64,000 nt of DNA from Halapricum salinum (lineage in GTDB: Archaea; Halobacteriota; Halobacteria; Halobacteriales; Haloarculaceae): contig NZ_CP031310.1 in the NCBI RefSeq assembly GCF_004799665.1, positions 1,232,887 through 1,296,886 of the forward strand. The letters run 5' to 3'. This document shows, one piece after another, positions 54,236 to 62,983 of this stretch. The translations under genes and the position numbers were made by a program. The notes beneath the pieces were generated by a model. It was not told the origin of the DNA and made no database searches. It saw only the letters and a program-made list of their open reading frames with translations. Numbering within the stretch: the first letter of the stretch is position 1; each line of letters opens with the position of its first letter.

Positions 54236-54814
54236 ATGACGCGCCGGTCGGTCGCCGTTGAGGCCTACAAAGAGGGGGTGCCCGCGCTATCGGCGAGTCT
54301 CGTCGGCGGCCTGTTGGCAGGAGTCGTGCTCGGCGGGATGCGGAGCGATCTCCAGACGATCGACGGCCTGCTGGTGCTCGTGCCCGCGTTGCTGGCGACC
54401 CGGGGGAACGTCTACGGCTCGCTCGGCGCGCGGATCGCCACCGCCCTCCACCAAGGGTTGCTCGAACCCCGGGTAAGCGAGGCCGACGACGCCCTCCTCC
54501 GGGCGGTCGCCGCCGCGATCTCGAACGGACTCCTGGCGAGCGTCTTCGCCGCCGTCGTCGCGACGCTGGCGCTGCTCTCGCTGGGACGGCCGAGCGCCGG
54601 TCTCTTCACTTTCGCGGCCATCTCCATTGTCGCCGGCCTCCTGTCGGGGATCGCGCTGGCGACGACGGTCGTCTTCGTGGTATTCGCCGGCTATCGCCGC
54701 GGCTACAACCCTGACACGCTCGTCGGCCCGCTGGTCACGACTGCAGGCGATGTCTTCGGCATGGCCGCGCTACTGCTCGCGGTCCGGGTCGTCATCCTGC
54801 TGGGAGGTGGCTGA
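54236..54814 (+). CDS. MgtE-type membrane domain protein, first of a split pair
   Basis: A 192-residue protein with five hydrophobic segments and the MgtE/SLC41 channel signature LLVLVPALLATRGNVYGSLGARIATALHQG. The cytoplasmic N and CBS domains of bacterial MgtE are absent. Such haloarchaeal half-proteins probably assemble with the next gene product into a divalent cation (Mg2+) transporter (inference). The ATG at 54236 is preferred to the frame start at 54188. Confidence 0.85.
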   Translation: MTRRSVAVEAYKEGVPALSASLVGGLLAGVVLGGMRSDLQTIDGLLVLVPALLATRGNVYGSLGARIATALHQGLLEPRVSEADDALLRAVAAAISNGLLASVFAAVVATLALLSLGRPSAGLFTFAAISIVAGLLSGIALATTVVFVVFAGYRRGYNPDTLVGPLVTTAGDVFGMAALLLAVRVVILLGGG

Positions 54815-54815
54815 G

Positions 54816-55379
54816 ATGGCGACGACCGACTGGACGGTGCGGGCGATCACGCGCGCCATGCTGCCCGTATTGCTCGTGCTCACCGTCATCGAGATCGGGA
54901 GTGGGCTCGTCCTCGGAACCTTCGAGGGCGATCTCCTCCGCTATCCCTCACTCCTCATTCTCGTCCCGGTGACGATCGGCACGGCCGGCAATCTCGGCTC
55001 GATCCTCGCCGCCCGGCTCTCGACGGCGTTTCACCTCGGGACCCTCTCGTTTGCGCCCGACGACGACATGCTCGCCGGCAACGCACTCGCGACCGTCGCG
55101 CTCGCGTTGACGGTCTTCCCGATAATCGGCGTGGGGGCGTGGGGACTGGCCGTGGTGACTGGTGGTGCGAGACTCACAGCAGGGACGGTCGTCCTCGTAG
55201 CTGTTTCGAGTGGTGCGATCCTGGCAGTGCTGGCAGTCGTCGTCACGGCGATCGCGACCTACGCGGCCTACCGGCGCGGGCTCGACCCCGACGACGTGGT
55301 CATTCCCGTAGTCACGAACACCTGTGACGTGCTGGGCGTGGTCGTGCTCTTTGCGGTCGTGCGGATCGTGATCGGCTGA
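54816..55379 (+). CDS. MgtE-type membrane domain protein, second of a split pair
   Basis: A 187-residue protein built like the preceding one: five hydrophobic segments and the paired signature LLILVPVTIGTAGNLGSILAARLSTAFHLG. The conserved VIPVVTNTCDVLG near the end matches VGPLVTTAGDVFG in the first half. One base separates the stop from this ATG (TGAGATG), so the two are co-translated and likely form a heterodimer. Confidence 0.85.
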   Translation: MATTDWTVRAITRAMLPVLLVLTVIEIGSGLVLGTFEGDLLRYPSLLILVPVTIGTAGNLGSILAARLSTAFHLGTLSFAPDDDMLAGNALATVALALTVFPIIGVGAWGLAVVTGGARLTAGTVVLVAVSSGAILAVLAVVVTAIATYAAYRRGLDPDDVVIPVVTNTCDVLGVVVLFAVVRIVIG

Positions 55380-55382
55380 GAC

Positions 55383-55724
55383 TCAGACCGCGACGGCCGC
55401 GATGACGAGGGTGTTCCAGACGACCACGACTACGCCGACGAGCACGATCGCGAGTGGAACGCCGACGCGATGTGGTTCCGGCAGACGAGTCCAGAGGGCG
55501 AACAGCGTACCGAACACGAGCACTTTCAACCCGACCAGTCCGGTGAAGCCGTGCTGTCGGAGAAACAGTTCCGGGACGGGACTAGACTCGGCGATTCTGG
55601 GGTGTGAGAGGTCGACGCCGGTCGTGAGGAGATCGCCGACACCGAAAGTAGCCACCGCTGCGAGCCACAGCCGCGGCGTTCCGTCTCGACCCCCCGCAAG
55701 CGACCCACGCGATCGGGACTCCAT
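55383..55724 (-). CDS. three-helix membrane protein
   Basis: A 113-residue protein from the ATG at 55724 (MESRSRGSLAGG). Three hydrophobic segments: about 18-34, 56-73 and 86-110. The early GVGDLLTTGVDL pattern reminds me of small haloarchaeal membrane proteins of the DUF5658 type, but the match is by eye and weak. It converges with the MgtE pair. Confidence 0.55.
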   Translation of the reverse strand: MESRSRGSLAGGRDGTPRLWLAAVATFGVGDLLTTGVDLSHPRIAESSPVPELFLRQHGFTGLVGLKVLVFGTLFALWTRLPEPHRVGVPLAIVLVGVVVVVWNTLVIAAVAV

Positions 55725-55889
55725 ACGCCGGCTTCGGCGGCACCCGGTATTGTTAGCGCCACTGAAAGAGAGGGACAAAAAGCCCTAGGAGAGCCTCACC
55801 AGGAGATTCTACCGTCGTGTGTCGACCGATACGAGCGGAAACCGACCGGTACTCGGAATGGGAGCGGACGTGAGACCGACGGGAGCTAG

Positions 55890-56633
55890 TCAGTCGCTCT
55901 GGACGCGCGGGGCGAGCATGTACGTGACTTGTCCCTGGCCCTCGGCGATCTCGAAGTGAAGCTTGACGGGGAACTCCTCGCCGAGTTCGATCGTGACCTC
56001 GGCGTCTTTCGGGATGGCCTTGTTCATGTCCTTGAGGTAGTCCAGCGAGAACAGCGAACTGGCCTCCCCAGCGGTAAGGTCGATCAGATCTTCCACTGTG
56101 AGTTCGAGATGGACGTCGTCGGTGTCGCCCTCGGCGTCGACGTAGAAGACTTCCTCAGTGTCGTCGACGCCTAGCTCGATGTGGTCGCTCACCATGTCCG
56201 AGGCCTTGACCGCGCGGTCGATATCCCGGCCTTCGAGGACGATCCGGGCAGGCAGATCCAGATCCGGCAGATCGGGCTCCTGGCGGATCGAATCGGGGTT
56301 GATCAGCGCGAGGGTGTACTCCAGGCCGTCGATAGCGATGTGGAGTTTGCGGGTCTCCTCGTCGAGTTCGAGGTGGATCAACTGGTCGGAGTCGGCCATC
56401 CCGGCGATATCTTCGAGCCGGGAGAGATTGACGCCGATGAGTCCGCCGTCGGTCTCGTAGGATTCGAAGGCGGCGGCACTCAGCGAGAGATCGACCATCC
56501 CGACGTTTGCGGGGTCGACGGCCCGGATCTCAAGCCCGTCGTCCTCCAGGTGAATCTTGCATTCGTCGACCAGCACGCTGACGGAGTCGAGCGTCGACTG
56601 CAGCGTGTCAGCACTGACGATCGCGTTGAACAT
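55890..56633 (-). CDS. pcn: DNA polymerase sliding clamp PCNA
   Basis: A 247-residue clamp, the standard archaeal length. [47 protein letters not shown], and the C-terminal [22 protein letters not shown] are typical. It forms a trimeric ring that holds polymerase, ligase and nucleases on DNA. The ATG at 56633 is right: the upstream frame to 57197 overlaps the neighbour gene, and a TATA box lies at the distance expected for a leaderless mRNA. Confidence 0.97.
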   Translation of the reverse strand: MFNAIVSADTLQSTLDSVSVLVDECKIHLEDDGLEIRAVDPANVGMVDLSLSAAAFESYETDGGLIGVNLSRLEDIAGMADSDQLIHLELDEETRKLHIAIDGLEYTLALINPDSIRQEPDLPDLDLPARIVLEGRDIDRAVKASDMVSDHIELGVDDTEEVFYVDAEGDTDDVHLELTVEDLIDLTAGEASSLFSLDYLKDMNKAIPKDAEVTIELGEEFPVKLHFEIAEGQGQVTYMLAPRVQSD

Positions 56634-56656
56634 CTTGGTCGCGGCTACGACCGCAT

Positions 56657-56666
56657 CATTTAAAAA
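56657..56666 (-). promoter_or_regulatory. TATA box of pcn
   Basis: TTTTTAAATG on the minus strand, centred about 29 bases before the pcn ATG and only about 12 bases beyond the stop of the upstream gene. The spacing predicts transcription starting at or next to the start codon (leaderless). Confidence 0.65.
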
Positions 56667-56677
56667 GACTTCAATTG

Positions 56678-57745
56678 TCATCGCGCGCGCTTGGCGCGGT
56701 CCCAGCCGACCGTCCACAACCACGTGAACACCAGCCCGCTGGCCACCAGCGGCAGCCAGTACGTGCAGAGCCGATAGAGCAGGACGACCGCCGCGGCCGT
56801 AGTCAGCCCCAGTCCGCCGAGGTGGATCAGCAGTGCCGTCAGCGCGACTTCGACGCCGCCCAGCGCACCGGGCAGCGGCAGGAACCCGAGCAGGCCGACC
56901 GGCGGGACGACGAACAGCGCCAGCGGGAGCGACACCGACACGCCGACCGCACTCGCGGTGAGTACCAGCGCAGACGCCGTCGCCACCCATCCGAGCGTCG
57001 TGAGACCGACTGCGCGGACCAGCAGCCGTGGATCGTCCGCGAGATCGGCCGCTGTCTCGTAGTAGTGGGTGACGCTCGTGTCGACGCGCTCGGGAGCAAG
57101 TGCGCGCCGAAGCCGTTCCGAGACCCGGCCTAGCGTCACTCGAAGGAGTGCCGCGGCACCGAGGATCCATTCCCGGATCGAGGCCCGGCGATACCACAGC
57201 AGTGCCGCTACGAACGTCCCACTGGCGAGGACGATCACCAGCCCGATCTGGAGCACGCGAACCTGCTGGACTGGAGCGCTGGTTCCGAACACGAGCAGTC
57301 CGCCGGTGATCGCCAGCAGCGCCGACAGCAGGTGGGTGGTCGCCTCACCGATCGAAGTGGGCGCGAGATCGGCGCTGTAGGAGCGGTCGGTGTGGCGCCC
57401 GACGAGATAGACGAACACGACCGGGCCAAGCGACTGGCCTACGGGGACGATCAGCCGGACGAACGTGGCGGCGCCGTACGAGCCGAGACACGCTCGGACA
57501 GAGAGATCGGCCCCCGAGGCCAGAAAGAGCGCCCTGAGCGCCTCGCTCCAGACGAGATAGGCCAACAGGGCAACACTGGCCGCGATCGCGACCGGCAGCG
57601 TCTCGGCTCGCGAGACGACCCGCAGGATCGCGGCCCAGTCGACCGCGAGCGCCAGGGTCGCGAAGACGGCGATCGCACCCGCGAACCCGAGGGCGATCCG
57701 CACTCGTGGCAGGCCGAGCGGGGACTGGCGGCTGGCCGGCGTCAC
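56678..57745 (-). CDS. UPF0104/lysylphosphatidylglycerol-synthase-like membrane protein
   Basis: A 355-residue protein with about eight hydrophobic segments, of the LPG-synthase transmembrane (MprF N-terminal-like) flippase family. Recognisable are [14 protein letters not shown], the middle [21 protein letters not shown] and the C-terminal [23 protein letters not shown]. Such proteins are thought to move lipids or lipid-linked molecules. It is encoded upstream of pcn on the same strand but has no functional link to it. Confidence 0.85.
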   Translation of the reverse strand: MTPASRQSPLGLPRVRIALGFAGAIAVFATLALAVDWAAILRVVSRAETLPVAIAASVALLAYLVWSEALRALFLASGADLSVRACLGSYGAATFVRLIVPVGQSLGPVVFVYLVGRHTDRSYSADLAPTSIGEATTHLLSALLAITGGLLVFGTSAPVQQVRVLQIGLVIVLASGTFVAALLWYRRASIREWILGAAALLRVTLGRVSERLRRALAPERVDTSVTHYYETAADLADDPRLLVRAVGLTTLGWVATASALVLTASAVGVSVSLPLALFVVPPVGLLGFLPLPGALGGVEVALTALLIHLGGLGLTTAAAVVLLYRLCTYWLPLVASGLVFTWLWTVGWDRAKRAR

Positions 57746-57833
57746 GTGCCTGGATGGTCAGGCGAGCGGGAAAACCCTACCGGCGCGAGCGGGCAGCCGC
57801 CAGAATTAGGCTCCTGGCGGCCGCGCTGTGGGT

Positions 57834-59171
57834 ATGCTCACGCTCGTCGTCGACATCGACTCGCTGCGGCCGGACCACGTCGGAGCCTACGGCTATTCGG
57901 AGCCGACGACGCCGAACATCGACCGGCTGGCCGAGGACGCCGTCCGCTTCGACCGCGCCTACGCCGCTAACTCACCCTGTATGCCCGCCCGGGCCGGCTT
58001 CCTCTCTGGTCGCTACGGCATCGCCAACGGCGTCGCTACCCACGAAGCCCGCGCTCAGACGCTGGCTGGCCCGGCGGCCTGGGAGGGCTTCGACGGCGAG
58101 GACAGCGACTACTGGACGCTCCCCGAGACGCTCTTTCAGGATCGGACGCGGGCCTGTGCGGTGTCGTCGTTCCCGCGTCATCCCGCTCCCTGGTTCTACC
58201 ACCTCTGGGACGAGTTTCACCAGCCACGAGAGCCCGCGGGTGAGGGCGAGTACTTTCAGACGCCCCGCGCCGAGACGGTCGCCGACCGCGCCATCGACTG
58301 TCTGGATCGCCACACCGAGGAGGATCTCTTTCTGTACGCCCAGTTCTGGAACCCGCACACGCCGTACAACCGTAGCGACGAAGAGATCGCCCAGTTCGAC
58401 CCGCCGCGTCCCGAGTATCCGACCGACGAGCAGATCGCCAGCCAGCAGGCAGACGATCACTGGCGGTGTGCCAGCCAGCAGGGGATCGAAGACGCCGCGG
58501 ACTTGCTGGAGACGCTGGCCCACTACGACGCCGAGATTCACTACTGCGACCGCCACGTCGGGCGGCTACTGGACGCCCTGCGCGAGCGCAATGTCTACGA
58601 GGAAGCGCTGATCGTCCTGCTGGCCGACCACGGCGAGGAGTTCGGCGAGCACGGCCTGTACAGCGAACACTGGAGCACCCACGAAGGGACACAGCGGATC
58701 CCGCTGCTCGTGAAACCACCCGGCGGAGCCCGACAGGGGACGAGCGACGCGCTCGTGACGAACGTCGACCTCGCGCCGACGATCCTGGACTACGCCGGCC
58801 TCGACCGGCCGGCCGCCTGGCAGGGCCGATCTCTCCGGCCGCTGCTCACCGGCGAATCGACACGATGGCGCGAGCGCGTCGTCCTCGACCACGGCCTCTA
58901 CACGGCCCAGCGCGCGGTCCGCACCGACCGCTGGAAGTTCGTCCGAACCTACCACGACGGCGTCTGGGACCTGCCGGAGCGACAGCTGTTCGATCTCGAC
59001 GCCGATCCCCACGAACAGACCGACGTCGCCGACGCACATCCCGACGTGGTCACGGAGCTCGAACGGGCGATGGCCTGCTGGGCGGAGACACACGTCGGGC
59101 GCGAGGAAGACGCCCTCCACGCCGTGGCGAGGGGGGGACCAGCAGGCCTTGCGTGGGCCGACGAGGAGTGA
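57834..59171 (+). CDS. sulfatase (alkaline-phosphatase superfamily)
   Basis: A 445-residue hydrolase from the ATG at 57834. The N-terminal VVDIDSLRPDHVGAYGY provides metal-binding Asp residues; SPCMPARAGFLSGRYG contains the sulfatase signature C-x-P-x-R, whose Cys49 becomes formylglycine; VLLADHGEEFGEHG provides Asp-His metal ligands. There is no signal peptide, so it acts in the cytoplasm or on material taken up. Presence of CxPxR argues against a phosphodiesterase or phosphatase. The substrate is unknown. A formylglycine-generating enzyme is not in the window. Confidence 0.9.
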   Translation: MLTLVVDIDSLRPDHVGAYGYSEPTTPNIDRLAEDAVRFDRAYAANSPCMPARAGFLSGRYGIANGVATHEARAQTLAGPAAWEGFDGEDSDYWTLPETLFQDRTRACAVSSFPRHPAPWFYHLWDEFHQPREPAGEGEYFQTPRAETVADRAIDCLDRHTEEDLFLYAQFWNPHTPYNRSDEEIAQFDPPRPEYPTDEQIASQQADDHWRCASQQGIEDAADLLETLAHYDAEIHYCDRHVGRLLDALRERNVYEEALIVLLADHGEEFGEHGLYSEHWSTHEGTQRIPLLVKPPGGARQGTSDALVTNVDLAPTILDYAGLDRPAAWQGRSLRPLLTGESTRWRERVVLDHGLYTAQRAVRTDRWKFVRTYHDGVWDLPERQLFDLDADPHEQTDVADAHPDVVTELERAMACWAETHVGREEDALHAVARGGPAGLAWADEE

Positions 59172-59186
59172 ACGCAGCCGGGAAGG

Positions 59187-59510
59187 TCAGCGCCTGTCGA
59201 CCCTGGCGATGGCCTGGGCTACCGCCTCGTCGTCGGCGCCATCCGCGGCCGTCGACCGCTGGCCCGACCGTCGATCGGCGGCGTGCGCCGCTCGGCCACC
59301 GCCTTCGCGAGCGGCGACCGCGGCAGCGACGGTCTCGTCGTCGGCACCGCGGGGCTCAGCATCGATCCCGTGGTCGTCGGCGTCATCCTCGGTTTCCGAA
59401 TCAGCCGCGACCCACGTGAGCGAACGAGAGGGCGGTCGCTCGCTTCGAGACTCCGTGGCCGCCGCACGGAGATCATCTTGCAGGGACTCCACCCACGTCT
59501 CGAACGGCAT
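59187..59510 (-). CDS. 107-residue acidic protein of unknown function
   Basis: From the ATG at 59510 (MPFETWVESLQDDLRAAATESRSER). It is acidic, low in hydrophobics, with repeated Ala-Asp-Asp-Glu-(Thr/Ala)-Val-Ala segments (ADDETVAAAVAAR and ADDEAVAQAIARV). The repeat suggests amphipathic helices. A longer frame to 59768 reads like non-coding sequence. No family recognised. Convergent with the sulfatase gene. Confidence 0.45.
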   Translation of the reverse strand: MPFETWVESLQDDLRAAATESRSERPPSRSLTWVAADSETEDDADDHGIDAEPRGADDETVAAAVAAREGGGRAAHAADRRSGQRSTAADGADDEAVAQAIARVDRR

Positions 59511-60244
59511 CAGCTGCACCCCCCGACAGGGAGTCGCCGAGCCGGTCGGAAGCGGTACTCGATCGGCGTCGTTCGATTGCAGTTGCGTTTGCTCACACCC
59601 ACCAGTCCCCCAGGGCGGGGACAGGTGAACAGACGGCCCCAGAGCCCCTATCCTCACTGCCTGAACTACCCGCTCACGGTGTGAAGACCCGATTAGATCG
59701 TGAGAGTCAGTCGGACCGCTGCCGGACAGGTCCACCAGCGACGCCGCGTTCGACGCGAAAAGGGGCACAGAGGGGGAGACTGGGACGTAGCAGGAGCGTC
59801 ACCAGCCACTGCGTCGGCATGGGCACCGTCCCACCGGAGCCACGGGCGCGACGGCCCGAGATCGATGGGGGTGGCCGCACGGCCGGACCGCGGACGTATG
59901 GATGACAGTGTCGGGGAACACTCGGGGGGTCCTGGCACACGGCGACCGGCTCGCGCGGATCGTTCCACCCACCGTCGCTCCAGCGACGGCACCAGACGAA
60001 CCGTGGGTTCGTTCGCCCCTAATCTCACCGCCTGACACCCCCACTCACGGCGTGAGCGAGACGTGCGACGAGGGGTGGCTGGCGGCCGTGCTGGCACGGA
60101 CCAGTGGCGTGAGCACGCGTGGTGCAGTCGAAACGAAGGTCGTATGCCACTCGCCGCTCTAGCCGTGCCAATCAGATGTCGCGGAAAGACGACTACTACA
60201 ACTACCCCTAACGACCTGTTTGGCCTACTGGTTCCAACTCGTCG
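59511..60244. other. long gene-poor region
   Basis: 734 bases in which I find no convincing gene: the frames are short, overlap on both strands and are rich in Arg, Pro and Thr. Two diverged copies of a 40-base sequence lie at 59645-59684 and 60016-60055 (31 of 40 bases the same; core CTCACGG-GTGA). At 60125-60141 the word CAGTCGAAACGAAGGTC differs by one base from a word at 28686-28702. It may be a graveyard of mobile DNA or hold a non-coding RNA. Confidence 0.5.
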
Positions 60245-60757
60245 TCAGCGACGACACTGGCATTCGTGTGAGAGCCGTGCAAAGTTCTTCACGTAATCGT
60301 GGATAGCCACAGCAAGATCGAACATCGCGTCGGCCTGTTGTGCGGCCGCAACCGTATCGCGGTAGTACGCCGCTGCCCGGTTGTCCCGGTACAATTGCGT
60401 TAGACGTCGTGCAGTCTCCGCCGTCACGAGACCGAGATCGGCACCACGGTCGTATGCGCGGTTGTGGCCCTCTCGAAAGTCGTCGATAGTGTCGTTTGAC
60501 GCAGTCAGCGCGTAGAATTCGAAGGTACGCTCGATTGCAGCGAAGGACATCTCGATCACGCTCGTGTGGTAGCCGTCGTGCTCGCGCAGGAGGCGACAGG
60601 CGTCGAGGAGACGGCAGGCTTTCCGGAGCTGAATCACGTCGGCATCGTGTGTGTTCGGATCGAGACCCTCCTCGTAGTCCGGACGCCCGAGATGGCCGCC
60701 GAACGCGTCCTCGGCTCGGGAGACAACGTCGTCGAGGTCGTCGGGTTCGTCAGGCAT
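60245..60757 (-). CDS. HEPN-like protein, partner of the nucleotidyltransferase (toxin-like)
   Basis: A 170-residue, almost all-helical protein. Size, composition and pairing with a nucleotidyltransferase gene suggest the HEPN fold. The usual RNase motif R-x4-6-H is not obvious: the best match, YRDNRAAAYYRDTVA (about residues 123-137), has Tyr where His is expected. It may be a non-nuclease or altered HEPN. The gene overlaps its upstream partner by eight bases. In MNT-HEPN modules the HEPN protein is the toxin and the nucleotidyltransferase neutralises it by nucleotide transfer to a Tyr. Confidence 0.65.
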   Translation of the reverse strand: MPDEPDDLDDVVSRAEDAFGGHLGRPDYEEGLDPNTHDADVIQLRKACRLLDACRLLREHDGYHTSVIEMSFAAIERTFEFYALTASNDTIDDFREGHNRAYDRGADLGLVTAETARRLTQLYRDNRAAAYYRDTVAAAQQADAMFDLAVAIHDYVKNFARLSHECQCRR

Positions 60758-61430
60758 CGCTCAGCACCTCCTGCTTGAGTTCCCTGAGTGCGTCGCTGTC
60801 GACCAGTGTAATCGCGTCTGCGAACACCTCTTCGAGGCGATCGCCGTGACCGCGTGACGACTCCGGTGTCTCGACGAGAATCTGGAACTCGTAGCGGTCG
60901 CCGTCGAACCGCTCCTGTCCGAGTTCTTTCGCGAGCTCGTTCGCGCGGTGCTGATCGGCGCGGTCGTCGGCAAGTACCCAGAGATCGATGTCGCTCTGGC
61001 GGTCAGCCCGACCGCGGGCGACGCTCCCGAACACGAGGACGCCGTGAATGTCTCCCAGTTCGTCGCGGATGCGGTCGAGCGCCGCGCGGACAGGTCGGTG
61101 GAACTCTAGCTGGGGAATGCGCAGGACGGGATCTTCGGGCTTTGTCATCCGGGTTCGGTTGATGCCGACGAGCCGCCGGTTGCCCTCAGTCTCGACGACC
61201 ACTAGCCCGTTCGATTCGAGGACGTCGACGGCCCGCTTGACCGACTGGGCTGCGTTGTCGGTGAGTCGGCCTAGTTCGCGGATCGTGAACTGTTCGTACG
61301 GATTGTCGAACAACAGCCGGAGGAGGTCGTCGGTGGCCTTGTGGCGGAACAGGTCGGGATCGGGTGCCGGTATCGGGAGCCCGACCGTGGCTTGCTCCGT
61401 CTCGTCGAGCCTTGCGTCTTGTCTCGCCAT
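60750..61430 (-). CDS. winged-helix + minimal nucleotidyltransferase (antitoxin-like)
   Basis: A 226-residue fusion. Residues 33-95 form a winged helix (FTIRELGRLTDNAAQSVKRAVDVLESNGLVV). Residues 110-200 form an MNT-type nucleotidyltransferase with VLVFGSVARGRADRQSDIDLWVL: the G-S pair (135-136) and metal Asp147 and Asp149 are intact. Such proteins modify and silence HEPN toxins by transferring nucleotides, and the HTH part can repress the operon. A near-perfect palindrome lies right before its start codon. Confidence 0.82.
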   Translation of the reverse strand: MARQDARLDETEQATVGLPIPAPDPDLFRHKATDDLLRLLFDNPYEQFTIRELGRLTDNAAQSVKRAVDVLESNGLVVVETEGNRRLVGINRTRMTKPEDPVLRIPQLEFHRPVRAALDRIRDELGDIHGVLVFGSVARGRADRQSDIDLWVLADDRADQHRANELAKELGQERFDGDRYEFQILVETPESSRGHGDRLEEVFADAITLVDSDALRELKQEVLSDA

Positions 61431-61431
61431 A

Positions 61432-61463
61432 CGTTATGCGTATCGCCTAACGGAACAATAATC
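61432..61463 (-). promoter_or_regulatory. operator and TATA box of the MNT-HEPN operon
   Basis: At 61432-61452, starting two bases upstream of the ATG, lies CGTTA-T-GCG-TAT-CGC-C-TAACG: 8 bp of each arm match in inverted order, apart from one position. Upstream, at 61456-61463, ATTATTGT is a TATA-like box about 29 bases from the ATG, as in leaderless genes. The palindrome thus covers the transcription start, where a bound dimer of the winged-helix protein would block its own gene. Confidence 0.65.
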
Positions 61464-61598
61464 TTCGGGCGGAGGTGCAGTTCGGCTGTCGCTCCGGACG
61501 GCTCCCGATCCGGCATCCCTTTCAGCGTCGACGGCCTGAAGTGGGTATGACCGGACGTTCGCGCGGCTCTCGCGCTCGAAGTGCGTCACGAGGTACGT

Positions 61599-62390
61599 AT
61601 GTCAGGGAAAGATAAATACTACAACAGGGCCAAACAGGAGGGCTATCGCGCCCGGTCGGCCTACAAGCTCAAGCAGTTAGACGAGACAGCGGGGTTGTTC
61701 GGCCCGGGCAACACTGTGATCGACCTCGGAGCCGCGCCCGGTGGGTGGCTGCAGGTCGCCGCCGAGCGCGTCGGTTCCGAGGGGACGGTCGTCGGCGTCG
61801 ACCGCCAGCGGATCGACGACCTCGAGGATCCCGAGGCCACAGTTGAATACGTCCGCGGGGACATGACCGAAGACAGCACGAAAGCCGAGATCCGCGAGCT
61901 CGTGGGTACGGGAGAGGAGACCGGCGGCCCGGCCGACGTCGTGATCTCGGACATGGCACCGAACGTCACCGGCGAGTACGAACTCGACCACGCCCGGTCG
62001 GTCCACCTCGCCCGCCAGGCCTTCGAGGTCGCGCTCGACCTGCTGGACTCGGGCGGGGACTTCGCGGCCAAGGTCTTCGACGGCCAGGATCTGGACGGCT
62101 TCGAGGCCGACGTCGAGCAGGAGTTCGAGTACGTCCGGCGGGTCCGCCCGGACGCCACGCGCGACGAGTCCTCGGAGGTCTATCTCGTCGCGAAAGGACG
62201 ACTCACGGCCCCAGTTCGGGAGGGCGACACCCGCGAAGTCGAGATCGTCGACGTGGGCCGGGACGGCGACGGGATCGCCAAGATCGAGGGCTTCACGATC
62301 TTCGTCTCGGGCGTCGAAGAAGGTGACGTGGTCGAGATTCGCGTCGACGACGTGAAGCCGCGGTACGCGTTCGGCCAGCCGGTCGAGTGA
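61599..62390 (+). CDS. rlmE: 23S rRNA 2'-O-methyltransferase RlmE (FtsJ) with TRAM domain
   Basis: A 263-residue enzyme. SAM-binding motif VIDLGAAPGGWLQVAAERVG, then VVGVDRQRI and DVVISDMAPNVTGEYELDH with the catalytic Asp, plus FAAKVFDGQD with the catalytic Lys. Residues 205-260 (REGDTREVEIVDVGRDGDGIAKIEGFTIFV) are an RNA-binding TRAM domain, fused here as in other haloarchaea. It methylates a uridine ribose of 23S rRNA. The ATG at 61599 (MSGKDKYYNRAK) is used; 61581 would add six residues. Confidence 0.93.
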   Translation: MSGKDKYYNRAKQEGYRARSAYKLKQLDETAGLFGPGNTVIDLGAAPGGWLQVAAERVGSEGTVVGVDRQRIDDLEDPEATVEYVRGDMTEDSTKAEIRELVGTGEETGGPADVVISDMAPNVTGEYELDHARSVHLARQAFEVALDLLDSGGDFAAKVFDGQDLDGFEADVEQEFEYVRRVRPDATRDESSEVYLVAKGRLTAPVREGDTREVEIVDVGRDGDGIAKIEGFTIFVSGVEEGDVVEIRVDDVKPRYAFGQPVE

Positions 62391-62434
62391 TCTCAACGGT
62401 TTTGTCCGTTCAGTCCGAACAGTGAGAAGAGTCG

Positions 62435-62980
62435 ATGTCCAGAGCCGTCGCACCGGTCGTCTCGACGATTCTCATGGTCGCTGTCGTGGTGATTCTGGCG
62501 GCCGTGCTCTCGGTATTCGCACTCGGGTTCACTGAGGACACTGGCGGTGAGGCACCCATCGTCGGCCAATCCAGCGGGGCCTTCGAGGCGTTCGAGGACG
62601 GCTCGGACGAACAGATCGTGACGATCCGCCACGTCGCGGGCGATACGATCCCTACCGAGGAGATGGAAGTGGCAGTCAGTGCGACCTGCAAAGGGGGGAC
62701 AAAACGGGGACGGCTGGTCGAACTGCCGGTCGACGGTTACTACGGTAACGCCATCGGAGAGCAAAACGTCGAGGGTTCGGACATCTTCGATGGATCGTAC
62801 GGACAGTTCTATGGTGACGTCGGTGCGCTTGACGACGACACGTTCACCGCTGGCGAAATGATCCAGTTCCGGATCGGGAAGGGCGACTGCGAGGTGCCCG
62901 ACTCAGGCACAGTCACCGTCCGGGTGATCCACGTTCCGACGAACGCCGTCGTGATTACCCAGGAACTGACCGCACGATAG
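62435..62980 (+). CDS. archaeal type IV pilin-like protein
   Basis: A 181-residue protein with the archaeal type III signal (SRAVAPVVSTILMVAVVVILAAVL): a short basic start, then a hydrophobic helix that serves as the pilin assembly domain. Residues after 35 are a secreted beta-rich, acidic domain with two Cys (CKGG and DCEV) that may form a disulfide. It would be cut by a PibD-like peptidase and take part in adhesion filaments. No pilin assembly genes lie in the window. Confidence 0.85.
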   Translation: MSRAVAPVVSTILMVAVVVILAAVLSVFALGFTEDTGGEAPIVGQSSGAFEAFEDGSDEQIVTIRHVAGDTIPTEEMEVAVSATCKGGTKRGRLVELPVDGYYGNAIGEQNVEGSDIFDGSYGQFYGDVGALDDDTFTAGEMIQFRIGKGDCEVPDSGTVTVRVIHVPTNAVVITQELTAR

Positions 62981-62983
62981 TGA

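Noticed and set aside
59902-60162. 86-residue plus-strand frame in the gene-poor region
   Set aside because: No start signal, no family likeness, and it crosses one copy of the duplicated 40-base sequence.
59187-60244. RNase P RNA or 7S RNA in the gene-poor region
   Set aside because: The conserved GAGGAAA/ACAGAAA words of RNase P RNA and the GGAAG-type loop with its partner of 7S RNA were not seen.
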